Source of the DNA: Nocardioides hwasunensis
GTDB taxonomy: Bacteria; Actinomycetota; Actinomycetes; Propionibacteriales; Nocardioidaceae
Assembly: GCF_014779665.1 (NCBI RefSeq)
Contig: NZ_JACXYY010000004.1
Span: 481,419 to 545,418, forward strand
Reading direction: 5' to 3'
Length of the DNA stretch: 64,000 nt
Of the stretch, positions 52,301 through 61,712 are shown one piece after another. Numbering within the stretch: position 1 is the first letter of the stretch; each line of letters begins with the position of its first letter. Position numbers and translations under genes: made by a program. Below the pieces are notes generated by a model. That model had not been told where the DNA came from. It made no database searches and was given only the letters and a program-made list of their open reading frames with translations.

Positions 52301-55300
52301 ACCCTCGGACTTCCGCGCGTCGGCGTCGACGACGACTTCTTCGACCTCGGCGGACACTCGCTCCTCGCGACCCGTCTGGTCAGCCGCATCCGCAGCGCTG
52401 CCGGCGCTGAGCTCCCGATCCGGGCGCTCTTCGACCACCCGACCGTTGCCGGACTCGCCGGAGAGCTGGCCGGAGCGGCCGAGAGCCGCGCCGACCTGCG
52501 CCCGATGGCACGTCCCGACGGGCTGCCGCTGTCCTTCGCCCAGCGCCGCCTGTGGTTCCTCAACCGGATGGAGCCCGCGAGCGCGGCGTACAACATCCCG
52601 GCCGTGCTGCGGCTGACCGGCGAGATCGACACCGACGCGCTGGAGCGCGCCGTCCACGACGTCGTCGCGCGCCACGAGACCCTGCGGACCACCTTCCCCG
52701 AGGTCGACGGCGAGCCGCGCCAGGTGATCGCCGTCGCGGACGAGGTCGACCTCACCATGACGATCGACGATCTCACCGACGCCCCCGCCGAGGGACCCGG
52801 CTCGCTGGCAGACGTGCTGCGACGCGAGACCGGTCGCGGGTTCGAGCTCACAAGCGAGCTGCCCCTCCGGGTCCGCCTGCTGCGGGTCGGCGAGAACGAG
52901 CACGTGCTCTCGATGGTGGTCCACCACATCGCCGGGGACGGCTGGTCCCTCGGCCCCCTGGCCACCGACCTCGCCGTCGCCTACGGCACCCAGGTCACCG
53001 ACGGCATCCCCCCGGACTGGTCACCGCTCCCGGTCCAGTACGCCGACTACACGCTGTGGCAGCGCGAGCTGCTCGGCGACGAGGACGACCCGGACAGCGA
53101 GATCAGGCGTCAGCTCGACCACTGGACGGGACGGCTGTCCGGGCTCCCCACCGAGATCGACCTACCCCGCGACCGGGCCCGGCCGCGAGAGCGCGTCGAG
53201 GGGGACGCCGCCGAACCGGCCGCGGACGCCCGTGTCGAGATCGAGCTCGACCCCGACCTCCGCGACGCACTCGTGGACGTCGCACGCGCCCACGACGTCA
53301 GCCTGTTCATGGTCGTCGAGGCTGCGCTGGCCGCCCTGCTCGGACGCCTCGGTGCCGGCGACGACGTCGCGATCGGTGTGCCGGTCGCCGGTCGCACCGA
53401 CGAGGCCCTCGACTCCCTGGTCGGCTTCTTCGTCAACACCCTCGTGCTGCGCAACGACCTGTCCGGGGACCCGAGCTTCGACGAGCTCGTCGAGCGTGTG
53501 AAGAGCACCGCCCTGGATGCCTACGCCCACCAGGACGTCCCCTTCGAGCGGGTGGTCGAGGAGATCGCCCCCGAGCGCTCCCTGACCCGGCACCCGCTGT
53601 TCCAGGTCATGCTCGCCTTCCAGAACAACGCGGCAGCCGAGCTCGCGCTGCCGGGGCTCGACGTCACGGTCGACGCCGCGGCCGGTCCTGCGGGCGCGAA
53701 GTTCGACCTATCGGTCGACCTCGGCGAGGTCGAGCGTGCGGACGGACGCACCACCATCGCCGGGGCGGTCGACTACGACCCCGCGCTCTTCGACGCGGTC
53801 ACGGTGCGTGACCTGGTGGCCCGCCTCCAGCGTCTTCTGGCTGCCGTCGTGACCGACCCGGGTGCCCGCATCGGCGACGCCGCGCTGCTCGACGATGCCG
53901 AGCGACGGGACGTCCTCGAGGCCACCGACCGTCGCGAGCTCGCTCGCCGCGGCACCGTGGTGGAGGCGTTCGGCGCCACCGTCGCCGCGCGAACCGACGA
54001 CGTCGCACTGCGCGCCGGGGAGGAGCGGCTGACGTTTGCCGAGCTCGATGACCGCTCGGCCCGACTGGCCGCGTTGCTCCTCGACGGCGGGTACACCGGT
54101 CAGCGGATCGGCGTCGCCCTGCCCCGCGGCGCCGACCTGGTCGTGGCACTGCTCGCCGTGCTGCGCGCAGGCGCGGTCTACCTCCCCATCGACCTCGAGT
54201 ACCCGCGCACCCGCATCGATCACATCGTCACTGATGCGGCACCGTCGACGATCCTCACCGACCGCGCCTCGACCGACCGCCTGCCCGACGGCACCCCGAC
54301 CCTGCTGCTCGACGACGACGCCACCCGGCGACTGCTGGACGGAGCCACCGACCTGTCGCTGCCGGTCCCGGCTCCCGAGGATCCCGCCTACCTGACCTAC
54401 ACCTCCGGCTCCACCGGGCGCCCCAAGGGCGTGCTGGTCGATCACGGCGCGCTGGGCAACCTCCACGCCCACCAGCGCCAACAGCTGCACGAGCCGACGG
54501 CCGCACGACTCGACCGTCGGGTCCGGATGGCCCACACCACCGCGGTGTCCTTCGATGCCGCCTGGGACCCCATCCTGTGGCTCGTCTCCGGCCACGAGCT
54601 TCACCTGGTCGACGACGACACGCGCCGCGACCCCGAGGCACTGGTCGCGCTGGTGCGTGAGGCCGGCATCGACGCGCTGGAGACCACCCCGTCCTACGTG
54701 CAGGCCTTGCTCGCCGAGGGTCTCGGCGACACCGGCCTGAGCCTGGTGCTGCTGGGCGGCGAAGCCGTAGGTGGCTCGCTGTGGAGCGAGCTGCGAGCCC
54801 ACCCCACGATCCGGTCCGTCAACCTCTACGGGCCCACCGAGGCCTGCGTCGACACCGTCGTCGCCGATCTGGCCGACCACGAGACCCCCGTGCTCGGTCT
54901 GCCCGTCGACGGCGTCGCGGCCCAGGTGCTCGACGCCGCACTGCGGCCCGTCCCAGCCGGCGTCCCCGGCGAGCTCTACCTCTCCGGTGTCGCCCTCGCT
55001 CGCGGGTACGCCGGCCGGCCGGGGCAGACCGCGGAGCGCTTCGTCGCCGACCCCTACGGGGCTCCGGGCACCCGGATGTACCGCACCGGCGACCTGGCCC
55101 GGCGCACCCGCGACGGGGTCCTGGAGTTCATCGGCCGGGTCGACGACCAGGTGAAGGTCCGCGGGTTCCGCGTCGAGCTCGGCGAGATCGAGTCCGTGCT
55201 GGCCGAGCAGACCGACGTCGCCGCAGCCGCGGTGGCCGTGCACACCGACGCCTCCGGTGCCGGCCGCCTCGCGGCCTGGCTGGTTCCGACCCCCGGCGCC

Positions 55301-58300
55301 GACGTCGATCTGGACGCCGTACGGGACGGCGCGGCGCTGGCGCTGCCCGACTACATGGTTCCTGTCGCGTGGGCGACGCTCGAGGCGCTGCCGCTCACCC
55401 CGAACGGCAAGCTCGACCGCGACGCGCTGCCCAGCGCCGACGTCGCTGCCTCCGCCACCGGCCGGGAGGCGAGGACCGACGCGGAGCGCATCCTCGCACG
55501 CATCTACGGAGAGGTGCTGGGCCTCGACGGGCCGGCTCCGGTCGACGCCGGCTTCTTCGACCTCGGCGGTCACTCGCTGCTCGCCACCCGTCTCGTCAGC
55601 CGAATCCGCTCCGAGCTCGACATCGAGCTCGGAGTCCGCGCGCTGTTCGAGTCCCCCAGCGTCGAGCAGCTCGCCACGCGCCTGCCGGAGGCCGGGAGCG
55701 CCCGACGCGCGCTGACCGCGGCCGAACGGCCCGCACTTATGCCGCTGTCGTGGGCGCAGCATCGGCTGTGGTTCCTCAACCGGCTCGAGGACAGCAGTGC
55801 GGCGTACCACATCCCGCTCGCCGTGCGGCTCCGCGGCGACCTCGACGACGAGGCCCTCGAGGCTGCCCTCCGGGACGTCGTCTCCCGGCACGAGGTCCTG
55901 CGGACCACGCTCCCCGAGACCGACGGGGAGCCCCACCAGCAGGTGCACGACGACGTCGACCTCGTCCTCGAACGGCTCACCGTCACCGAGGCCGACCTCG
56001 CCGACGCCCTGCGACGCCGGGCCGAGAAGCCGTTCGACCTCGCCCTCGACCGGCCCCTGCGCGCCTCCCTGCTGACGCTCTCCAGCGAGGATCACGTGCT
56101 GCTCCTGGTCGTCCACCACGTCGCAGCAGATGGCTGGTCGCTGGGCCCATTGGGTCGCGACCTCGCCGAGGCCTACGACGCCCGACGCGGGGGCAGCGTT
56201 TCGCAGCGCGAACCGCTGGCGATCCAGTACGCCGACCACGCCCTGTGGCAGCGCGAGGTCCTGGGCGAGGCCGACGACGAGACCAGCGAGCTGGCCACCC
56301 AGCTCGGCTGGTGGTCCGAGCAGCTCGCGGGCCTGCCCGCCGAGCTCGGCCTGCCCACCGACCGTCCCCGCCCCGTAGCGGGCAGCAACGAGGGCGGTGA
56401 GGTCCGGTTCGCACTGGACGCCGACCTGCACCAACGCCTGGTCGACTTCGCGCGCCATCACGACGCCAGCCCGTTCATGCTGCTGCACGCGACGCTGGCG
56501 GCGCTGCTGACCCGGCAGGGCGGCGGGCAGGACGTGCCGCTCGGCACCCCGGTCGCCGGACGTGACGACGAGGCGCTCGACGAGCTCGTCGGCTTCTTCG
56601 TCAACACCCTCGTCCTGCGCACCGACACTGCGGGCGACCCGACGCTGCCCGAGCTGCTGGACCGGGTCCGGCGTACCGATCTCGACGCGTTCGCCCACGC
56701 CGACCTGCCGTTCGAGCGGCTCGTCGAGGCGCTGGCACCGGAGCGGTCGCTCTCGCGCCACCCGCTCTTCCAGGTCATGCTCACCGCCGACGCCACGACC
56801 TCGGGAGACCTGGGCCTCACCGGCCTGGACTCCGAGGTCCTTCCCGTCGTCGCGGGCTCCGCGAAGTTCGACCTGTCGTTCTCCGTCGCCGAGCACCACC
56901 ACGACGGCGCACCGTCGGGGATCGGCGCCGTGCTCGAGTACGCCGTCGACCTGTATGACGAGCAGTCGGCCCGCGCCCTCGCTGACCGGTGGGTCCGGCT
57001 GCTCGACCGCTGGCTTGCCGCTCCGTCGACGCCGCTGACCGCCGTGCCGCTGCTGACCGACGCCGAGCGGGCCGCCGTGCTTCCCGACACAGGGGAGGTC
57101 GTCGAGGCCGCGAAGGACTCTGCGCGTTCGACGGAGACGACCGTGCTCGACACCTGGGCGCGAACGGTCGAGACACACCCCGACGAGGTGGCTCTCGTCG
57201 CCGCCGGAGAGGACGGCACCGAGACGCTGACCTACGCCGAGGTCGCCGAGCTGGCCGACCGGCTCGCCGGGCTGCTGGCCCGCCGAGGCATCGGGCGCGG
57301 TGACGTCGTCGGCCTGGCGGTGCCCCGGTCGGTGGGCAGCATCATCGGCCTGCTCGGCATCTTGCGCTCGGGGGCGACGTACCTCCCGATCGACCCGGCG
57401 CAGCCCGCCGGCCGCGTCGAGGCCATCACCCGGGCCGCCTCGCCGGCAGTGGTGCTGGACGCCGACGACCTCGACTCACTGCTGACGGGCACCGACGCGG
57501 TGCCCGAGCTGCCCCAGACGACCGTCCTCCCGTCCGGACCGCGCCCCGGCGATGCGGCCTACGTGTTGTTCACCTCCGGCTCGACCGGGGAGCCGAAGGG
57601 CGTCGTCGTCGAGCACCGCTCGCTGGCCGCGCTGCTGGCGCACCACCGCGAGGCACTCTTCGGGCCCGCCGCGGAAGCAGCAGGCCGACGACTCCGGGTC
57701 GCGCACACGACGGCGGTCACGTTCGACGCCTCGTGGGACCCGGTGCTGTGGCTGCTCGCCGGCCACGAGCTGCACCTCGTGGGCGACGACACCCGGGTCG
57801 ACCCGGAAGCCTTGGTCGCGCTCGTGACGGAGCGCGGGATCGACGTGCTGGAGACCACCCCGTCCTACGTCGCCGAGCTGCTGCGCCTGGGCCTGCCCGA
57901 CCTCGCGGTCACCGCGCTGGGCGGGGAGGCCGTCGGGGACGACCTGTGGCGCGACCTCACGGCACGCCCCGGGCGCGCGGTCAACCTCTACGGCCCCACC
58001 GAGTCGACCGTCGACGCCGTCGTGGCCGACCTGTCCGCGACCGAGCACCCCGTCATCGGCTCCCCGGTGGCCGGCACCCGCGCCCTGGTGCTCGACGACC
58101 GCCTGGCACCCGTCGCACCCGGCGTGCACGGCGAGCTCTACCTCGCCGGCGACGGGCTGGCGCGGAGCTATCTCGACCAGGCTGGCCAGACGGCCGAGAG
58201 GTTCGTCGCCGACCCCTACGGTCCGCCCGGATCCCGGATGTACCGGACCGGCGACCGGGCCCGCTGGACCGCCGACGGCGCTCTCGACTTCGTCGGGCGG

Positions 58301-59596
58301 GTCGACGAGCAGGTCAAGGTGCGCGGTTTCCGCGTCGAGCCCGGCGAGATCGACGCGGTCCTCGCCGCCGTCGACGGCGTCGCCCGGGCGGCCACCGTCG
58401 CCGTCACCGACGGCTCCGGCGCCGCGGCGCTGGCGTCGTACCTGGTGCCGGAGGCCGACATCGATCTCGACGTGGACGTCGTGCGCACCGCGGCTGCGGC
58501 ACGTCTGCCCGACTACATGCTGCCCACCGCGATGGCGGTGCTCGACGAGCTCCCGCTCACCGCCCACGGCAAGCTCGACCGTCGCGCTCTGCCAGAGCCG
58601 GAGACGGTCGGCGCCGGTGGCGGGACCCCGCCCAGGACGCCGCGCGAGCGCGTGCTCGCGGCGCTCTTCGCCGAGGTCCTCGGCACCGATGAGGTCGGCA
58701 TCGACGACAGCTTCTTCGCCCTCGGGGGACACTCGCTGCTCGCCACCAGGCTGGTCTCGCGGATCCGCAGTGCGACCGGCGAGGAGCTGGCGGTGCGCGC
58801 GCTGTTCGAGACGCCCACTGTCGCCGGGCTGGCGGCACGGCTCGACGGCGAGACCCCCGAAGACTCGGGACTCGACCGACTGCTGACGCTGCGCGCCAAC
58901 GGTGAGCAGACCCCTCTGGTCGCCATCCACCCGATCTCGGGGCTGGCCTGGCCGTACGCCGGACTGGTGCCGTACGTCGCCGACCGGCCCCTGCTCGGGC
59001 TGCAGGCTCCCGGCCTCACCGCCGACGAGCCGGTGCCGGACGACGTCGAGGAGCTGGTGGACGGCTACGTCGCGGCACTGCGCCGCGTCCGCCCCCACGG
59101 CCCGTACGCGCTGCTGGGCTGGTCGCTCGGAGGTGTCCTCGCGCACCGGGTGGCGGCGCGGCTGTTGGACGAGGGCGAGGAGGTGGAGCACCTGGTGCTG
59201 CTGGACTCCTACCCCCACGCAGTGCCGGTCCCGGTGGATCCCCGTGACACCGCCGCTGCCGCCCAGGCCTACCGGGAGGTGCAGGGTGACTCCGCCGACG
59301 CACTGCTCGACGTGTTGGATGCCGATGCCACGGCGCGGCTGGCTCGTGGTGTCGCCGCGGTCGGCGACGCCCTGAGGTCGGCCGGGGAGCCGCCACGCAT
59401 CGACGTACCGACCACCATCGTGGTCGCCGCACCCGGGCCGGACGGGCCAGCACTGGCTGAGCAGTGGACGCCTTATCTCGGGTCCCGCCCCACCGAGCAT
59501 CCCGTGGCTCACGCGCACTTCGACCTGTTCGACGCCGAGGCGCTGGCCGATGTCGGTCCTGTGATCGATGCCACCCTGCGAGGAGCACACCGATGA
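49322..59596 (+). CDS. Three-module nonribosomal peptide synthetase (C-A-T, C-A-T, C-A-T-TE)
   Basis: This 3424-residue NRPS has C1 (residues 1-440; HHLVLDG at about 141, resembling the EntF condensation domain), A1 (about 465-960; core YTSGSTGRPKG near 616), T1 (Ser1013), C2 (about 1065-1500; HHIAGDG at 1201), A2 (core near 1693), T2 (Ser2085), C3 (HHVAADG at 2265), A3 (core near 2750), T3 (Ser3138) and TE (Ser3268 in GWSLGG, His in HAHFDLFD). No epimerase or tailoring domain. The TTG at 49322 is the start: it overlaps the upstream stop (TTGA) and gives an immediate C domain; the open frame upstream is Arg-rich shadow. Product unknown. Confidence 0.93.
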   Translation: MSAPGDPGAVRLELTAAQRGLWYAQQLDPDNVVLNIAHYLDVPGPIDPVAYRRAWDMTVDEIDALHATFGEDAEGPFQLVADSVEWELQEIDLTGDDDPEGAAREWMDADLRSPVDLATPPLMTVALLRVAEDRTFCYQRIHHLVLDGYGATLGMLRVNVVYNALLNGVEPDEPFTGPLAELVADDRDYRASDRAEDSEFWSALLSDLPSPTLLADPPRGLPDRLTRRTRDVPSEVTEALSAAAKAMKVSRSSLLIAAFAAYLHRFTGERDVVLGLPVTGRRSKVSKAVPGMVSNIVPLRLDIRPDTPITELAAQVSKRVRALLKHQRYRPEDIRADLGLGRDARLVGPTINILPIEGTLDFGGHAGTLHNLSVGPVDDMSVVVSRAPDGQGLRIDVDVNPDLYDTTELENHLERFLVTLEAVARDHDSTVGAIRVASDVDRDIIDSATHGTSVDVLHRTVLDFFESQVRRTPDATALVATDSTATFNELDRRANRLARELMAHGAGPGAAVAVALPRRSQFAISLAAAHKSGAVVMPVDPDYPAERIAQMLAAVDPRVVVTDLSVADQLPEIPEGATLLVLDDPDVVADVLGRSNAPVTDEDRGAHISADDPAYVVYTSGSTGRPKGIVVQHRSLVNLFASHSSEMFAPARAAVGGRPLRVAHVTPVSFDAGWDPILWLIGGHELHLVDERTMADPEALVDFLVTHEIDFVETTPTYMEQLVASGLLGSAGDSIRVVALGGEAVGHELWDVLASREDLLAYNLFGPAESTVDVVTTRIEPHDSPVIGRPVANTRAYVLDPGLQMKPVGAAGELYLAGAGLARSYLDQPGLTAERFVADPFGGPGDRMYRTGDVARWRADGVLEFVERVDDQVKVRGFRVELGEIEARLGERDDVSAAAVIVRESDGVQQLVAYVAGDPETLTPADLRETVAAAVPAYMVPALYVVLPEMPLTSNGKLDRNALPSPTGEETTAGAGREPQTPQEQLLAGLFAETLGLPRVGVDDDFFDLGGHSLLATRLVSRIRSAAGAELPIRALFDHPTVAGLAGELAGAAESRADLRPMARPDGLPLSFAQRRLWFLNRMEPASAAYNIPAVLRLTGEIDTDALERAVHDVVARHETLRTTFPEVDGEPRQVIAVADEVDLTMTIDDLTDAPAEGPGSLADVLRRETGRGFELTSELPLRVRLLRVGENEHVLSMVVHHIAGDGWSLGPLATDLAVAYGTQVTDGIPPDWSPLPVQYADYTLWQRELLGDEDDPDSEIRRQLDHWTGRLSGLPTEIDLPRDRARPRERVEGDAAEPAADARVEIELDPDLRDALVDVARAHDVSLFMVVEAALAALLGRLGAGDDVAIGVPVAGRTDEALDSLVGFFVNTLVLRNDLSGDPSFDELVERVKSTALDAYAHQDVPFERVVEEIAPERSLTRHPLFQVMLAFQNNAAAELALPGLDVTVDAAAGPAGAKFDLSVDLGEVERADGRTTIAGAVDYDPALFDAVTVRDLVARLQRLLAAVVTDPGARIGDAALLDDAERRDVLEATDRRELARRGTVVEAFGATVAARTDDVALRAGEERLTFAELDDRSARLAALLLDGGYTGQRIGVALPRGADLVVALLAVLRAGAVYLPIDLEYPRTRIDHIVTDAAPSTILTDRASTDRLPDGTPTLLLDDDATRRLLDGATDLSLPVPAPEDPAYLTYTSGSTGRPKGVLVDHGALGNLHAHQRQQLHEPTAARLDRRVRMAHTTAVSFDAAWDPILWLVSGHELHLVDDDTRRDPEALVALVREAGIDALETTPSYVQALLAEGLGDTGLSLVLLGGEAVGGSLWSELRAHPTIRSVNLYGPTEACVDTVVADLADHETPVLGLPVDGVAAQVLDAALRPVPAGVPGELYLSGVALARGYAGRPGQTAERFVADPYGAPGTRMYRTGDLARRTRDGVLEFIGRVDDQVKVRGFRVELGEIESVLAEQTDVAAAAVAVHTDASGAGRLAAWLVPTPGADVDLDAVRDGAALALPDYMVPVAWATLEALPLTPNGKLDRDALPSADVAASATGREARTDAERILARIYGEVLGLDGPAPVDAGFFDLGGHSLLATRLVSRIRSELDIELGVRALFESPSVEQLATRLPEAGSARRALTAAERPALMPLSWAQHRLWFLNRLEDSSAAYHIPLAVRLRGDLDDEALEAALRDVVSRHEVLRTTLPETDGEPHQQVHDDVDLVLERLTVTEADLADALRRRAEKPFDLALDRPLRASLLTLSSEDHVLLLVVHHVAADGWSLGPLGRDLAEAYDARRGGSVSQREPLAIQYADHALWQREVLGEADDETSELATQLGWWSEQLAGLPAELGLPTDRPRPVAGSNEGGEVRFALDADLHQRLVDFARHHDASPFMLLHATLAALLTRQGGGQDVPLGTPVAGRDDEALDELVGFFVNTLVLRTDTAGDPTLPELLDRVRRTDLDAFAHADLPFERLVEALAPERSLSRHPLFQVMLTADATTSGDLGLTGLDSEVLPVVAGSAKFDLSFSVAEHHHDGAPSGIGAVLEYAVDLYDEQSARALADRWVRLLDRWLAAPSTPLTAVPLLTDAERAAVLPDTGEVVEAAKDSARSTETTVLDTWARTVETHPDEVALVAAGEDGTETLTYAEVAELADRLAGLLARRGIGRGDVVGLAVPRSVGSIIGLLGILRSGATYLPIDPAQPAGRVEAITRAASPAVVLDADDLDSLLTGTDAVPELPQTTVLPSGPRPGDAAYVLFTSGSTGEPKGVVVEHRSLAALLAHHREALFGPAAEAAGRRLRVAHTTAVTFDASWDPVLWLLAGHELHLVGDDTRVDPEALVALVTERGIDVLETTPSYVAELLRLGLPDLAVTALGGEAVGDDLWRDLTARPGRAVNLYGPTESTVDAVVADLSATEHPVIGSPVAGTRALVLDDRLAPVAPGVHGELYLAGDGLARSYLDQAGQTAERFVADPYGPPGSRMYRTGDRARWTADGALDFVGRVDEQVKVRGFRVEPGEIDAVLAAVDGVARAATVAVTDGSGAAALASYLVPEADIDLDVDVVRTAAAARLPDYMLPTAMAVLDELPLTAHGKLDRRALPEPETVGAGGGTPPRTPRERVLAALFAEVLGTDEVGIDDSFFALGGHSLLATRLVSRIRSATGEELAVRALFETPTVAGLAARLDGETPEDSGLDRLLTLRANGEQTPLVAIHPISGLAWPYAGLVPYVADRPLLGLQAPGLTADEPVPDDVEELVDGYVAALRRVRPHGPYALLGWSLGGVLAHRVAARLLDEGEEVEHLVLLDSYPHAVPVPVDPRDTAAAAQAYREVQGDSADALLDVLDADATARLARGVAAVGDALRSAGEPPRIDVPTTIVVAAPGPDGPALAEQWTPYLGSRPTEHPVAHAHFDLFDAEALADVGPVIDATLRGAHR

Positions 59597-59679
59597 CGTC
59601 TCGGTTCCGAACCACGAGTGAGGCACGGGGAACCCGTCGCCGCATCCCCGCACACCCCACCCGAGGAGAAGCGAGATGA
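59593..59679 (+). CDS. 28-codon coupled ORF between NRPS and mbtH
   Basis: An ATG overlapping the NRPS stop (ATGA) opens a 28-codon Arg-rich frame (MTSRFRTTSEARGTRRR and so on). It ends in a TGA that overlaps the mbtH ATG, again as ATGA. No family recognised. It may exist only to carry ribosomes across the 79-base gap so that mbtH is translated in step with the NRPS, or it may be chance. Confidence 0.3.
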   Translation: MTSRFRTTSEARGTRRRIPAHPTRGEAR

Positions 59680-59879
59680 CCAACCCGTTCGAGGACACCG
59701 AGGCCCGCTACCGCGTGCTCGTCAACGACAAGGGGCAGCACTCGCTGTGGCCCGAGTTCGTCGACGTGCCGCAGGGCTGGAGCGCCACGCTCGAGGATGC
59801 GACCCGGGGTGACGCGATGGCGTGGATCGAGGACAACTGGACCGACCCCACCACGCTGGGGGTCGCGGTCGGTGGCTGA
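59676..59879 (+). CDS. mbtH: MbtH-like NRPS chaperone
   Basis: This 67-residue protein has the full MbtH signature: NPFEDTEARYRVLVND at the start, the SLWPEFVDVPQGW core with its conserved Trp residues and DWIEDNW-like AWIEDNWTDPT at the end. MbtH proteins bind NRPS adenylation domains and are needed for their folding or activity, here presumably A1-A3 of the adjacent synthetase. GAGGAGAAGCG precedes the ATG. Its stop lies 8 bases inside the ABC ATPase gene. Confidence 0.95.
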   Translation: MTNPFEDTEARYRVLVNDKGQHSLWPEFVDVPQGWSATLEDATRGDAMAWIEDNWTDPTTLGVAVGG

Positions 59880-60861
59880 GCCGCTGACCGCCACTGTCCG
59901 ACCAGCGCTGCGAGCCACCGGCCTGAGGAAGCGCTTCGGGGACCAGCAGGTCCTCGACGGCGTCGACCTCGAGGTCGCTCCGGGGTCCGTCCACGCCCTG
60001 CTCGGGCCCAACGGGGCGGGGAAGACCACGACCGTACGGATCGTCTGCGGGCTGCTGCGCGCCGACGAGGGGCACGCGGAGATCGCCGGCCACGACGTCG
60101 TCGCACACAGCCGTGCCGCCCGTGGCGCGCTCGGCCTCTCTGGCCAGTACGCCGCCGTCGACGAGCACTTGACGGGTTTCGAGAACCTGCACCTGCTCGG
60201 CCGTCTCTACGGCATGTCCCGCCGTCGGGCGGCCGACCGTGCCGACGAGCTCCTGGAGCGCTTCCGGCTTGCCGACGTGGCCGGGCGTCGATCCGGGCTG
60301 TACTCCGGAGGCATGCGGCGCCGCCTCGACCTGGCCGGCGCCCTGGTGGCCCGACCCCAGGTCGTCGTGCTCGACGAGCCGACCACCGGACTCGATCCCC
60401 GCAGCCGTCTCGACATGTGGGGCGTCATCGAGGATCTCCTGGTCGACGGGGTCGCGGTGCTGCTCACCACGCAGTACCTCGAGGAGGCGGATCGTCTCGC
60501 CGACCTCATCACCGTGATCGACCGCGGTGCCGTCATCGCGCGCGGCAGCGCCGAGGAGCTCAAGGAGCAGGTTCAGGGCGCGACCCTGGCGCTGCGGGTC
60601 CGCCACGACTCCGGGCTCGACGCAGCCGCCCGTGCCCTCGCGTCGGTGGGCACCGGCACACCGACTGCCGACCGCCGCACCGGACGCGTCACCGTCGCGA
60701 CCGACCGCGGTCCCGAGGTGATGGCCGACGTGCTCGCCCACCTCTCCCGCGACGAGGTCGAGCTCCTCGATCTCGGCCTGCACCGCAGCTCGCTCGACGA
60801 CGTGTTCCTGGCGCTGACCGGACACGACGCCGGGACACCGAAGGAAGGAGGCACCGCATGA
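59872..60861 (+). CDS. DrrA-like ABC exporter ATP-binding protein
   Basis: This 329-residue ATPase of the daunorubicin-resistance family has Walker A GPNGAGKTTT, signature YSGGMRRRLDLA, Walker B VVVLDEPTTGLDPRSR and TTQYLEEADRLAD with the switch region. The extended C-terminal domain is typical of DrrA. The GTG at 59872 overlaps the mbtH stop. With the permease at 60858 it probably exports the NRPS product or confers self-protection. Confidence 0.92.
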   Translation: MAEPLTATVRPALRATGLRKRFGDQQVLDGVDLEVAPGSVHALLGPNGAGKTTTVRIVCGLLRADEGHAEIAGHDVVAHSRAARGALGLSGQYAAVDEHLTGFENLHLLGRLYGMSRRRAADRADELLERFRLADVAGRRSGLYSGGMRRRLDLAGALVARPQVVVLDEPTTGLDPRSRLDMWGVIEDLLVDGVAVLLTTQYLEEADRLADLITVIDRGAVIARGSAEELKEQVQGATLALRVRHDSGLDAAARALASVGTGTPTADRRTGRVTVATDRGPEVMADVLAHLSRDEVELLDLGLHRSSLDDVFLALTGHDAGTPKEGGTA

Positions 60862-61712
60862 GCGCCACCCCCGCCGAGACCCGCTCCGGCGTGAAGTCCG
60901 AGGCGACGTTCCTCGCCGCCGGCGCCGAGACGCTCCGCAACGGCTACGTGCTCACCGGCCGCAACATGCGCCACGTGGCACGCATCCCCGGCCGCATCAC
61001 CACCGGCCTGGTGCAGCCGATCATGTTCGTGGTGCTGTTCGCGTTCGTGTTCGGCGGCAGCCTCGGTGGCGAGGACTACCGACGGTTCCTGATGGCGGGC
61101 ATCTTCGCCCAGAGCATGGTCTTCAATGCCTCCTTCACCACGGTCGGCCTGGCCAACGACCTGCAGAAGGGCATCGTCGAGCGCTTCCGGTCCCTGCCCA
61201 TGTCGCCGCTGGCGGTGATCCTGGGACGCACCACCTCGGACATGGTCGTCGGCGTCGCCACCCTCGTGGTGACCGCGCTGTGCGGCCTGCTCGTCGGCTG
61301 GCGCGTCGAGGGCTCGTTCGCCGACATGGTGCTTGCATTCGGGGTGCTGGTGCTGTTCGGGTTCGCCATGTCCTGGGTCGGCGCGACCGTCGGGGTCTTC
61401 GCCCGCACGGTCGAGGTCGCTCAGAGTGCCGGCCTGATCTGGCTCTTCCCGTTCTCGCTGATCTCCACCGCGTTCGTGTCGGCCGAGAACATGCCGACGC
61501 CGCTGCGCGAGTTCGCCGCCTGGAACCCCGTCTCCGCCGTCGCCACCTCGGTGCGCGACCTGCTCGGCAACCCGACCCCGGCCAACCTGCCCCAGCCGGA
61601 CACGTGGTCGCTGCAGCACCCCACCCTGTACGCCGTGCTGTCGTCGCTGGTGGTGCTGGCGGTGTTCATGCCCCTGGTGCTGATGCGCTACCGGAGGCTG
61701 ACGCGCGGATGA
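60858..61712 (+). CDS. DrrB-like ABC exporter permease
   Basis: This 284-residue ABC-2 type permease has six hydrophobic segments and the family segments LVQPIMFVVLFAFVFGG, KGIVERFRSLPMSPLAVILGR and FVSAENMPTPLREFAAWNPVSA. The ATG overlaps the ATPase stop (ATGA). It forms the membrane part of the exporter encoded with the NRPS. Confidence 0.93.
   Translation: MSATPAETRSGVKSEATFLAAGAETLRNGYVLTGRNMRHVARIPGRITTGLVQPIMFVVLFAFVFGGSLGGEDYRRFLMAGIFAQSMVFNASFTTVGLANDLQKGIVERFRSLPMSPLAVILGRTTSDMVVGVATLVVTALCGLLVGWRVEGSFADMVLAFGVLVLFGFAMSWVGATVGVFARTVEVAQSAGLIWLFPFSLISTAFVSAENMPTPLREFAAWNPVSAVATSVRDLLGNPTPANLPQPDTWSLQHPTLYAVLSSLVVLAVFMPLVLMRYRRLTRG

Noticed and set aside
53708..57178. Open frame of 1156 codons on the minus strand inside the NRPS
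   Set aside because: It is antisense to well-conserved NRPS domains and arises from the GC-rich third positions; composition is not protein-like. The same holds for other long antisense frames, for example 2755-4272 and 5872-7773 on the plus strand.
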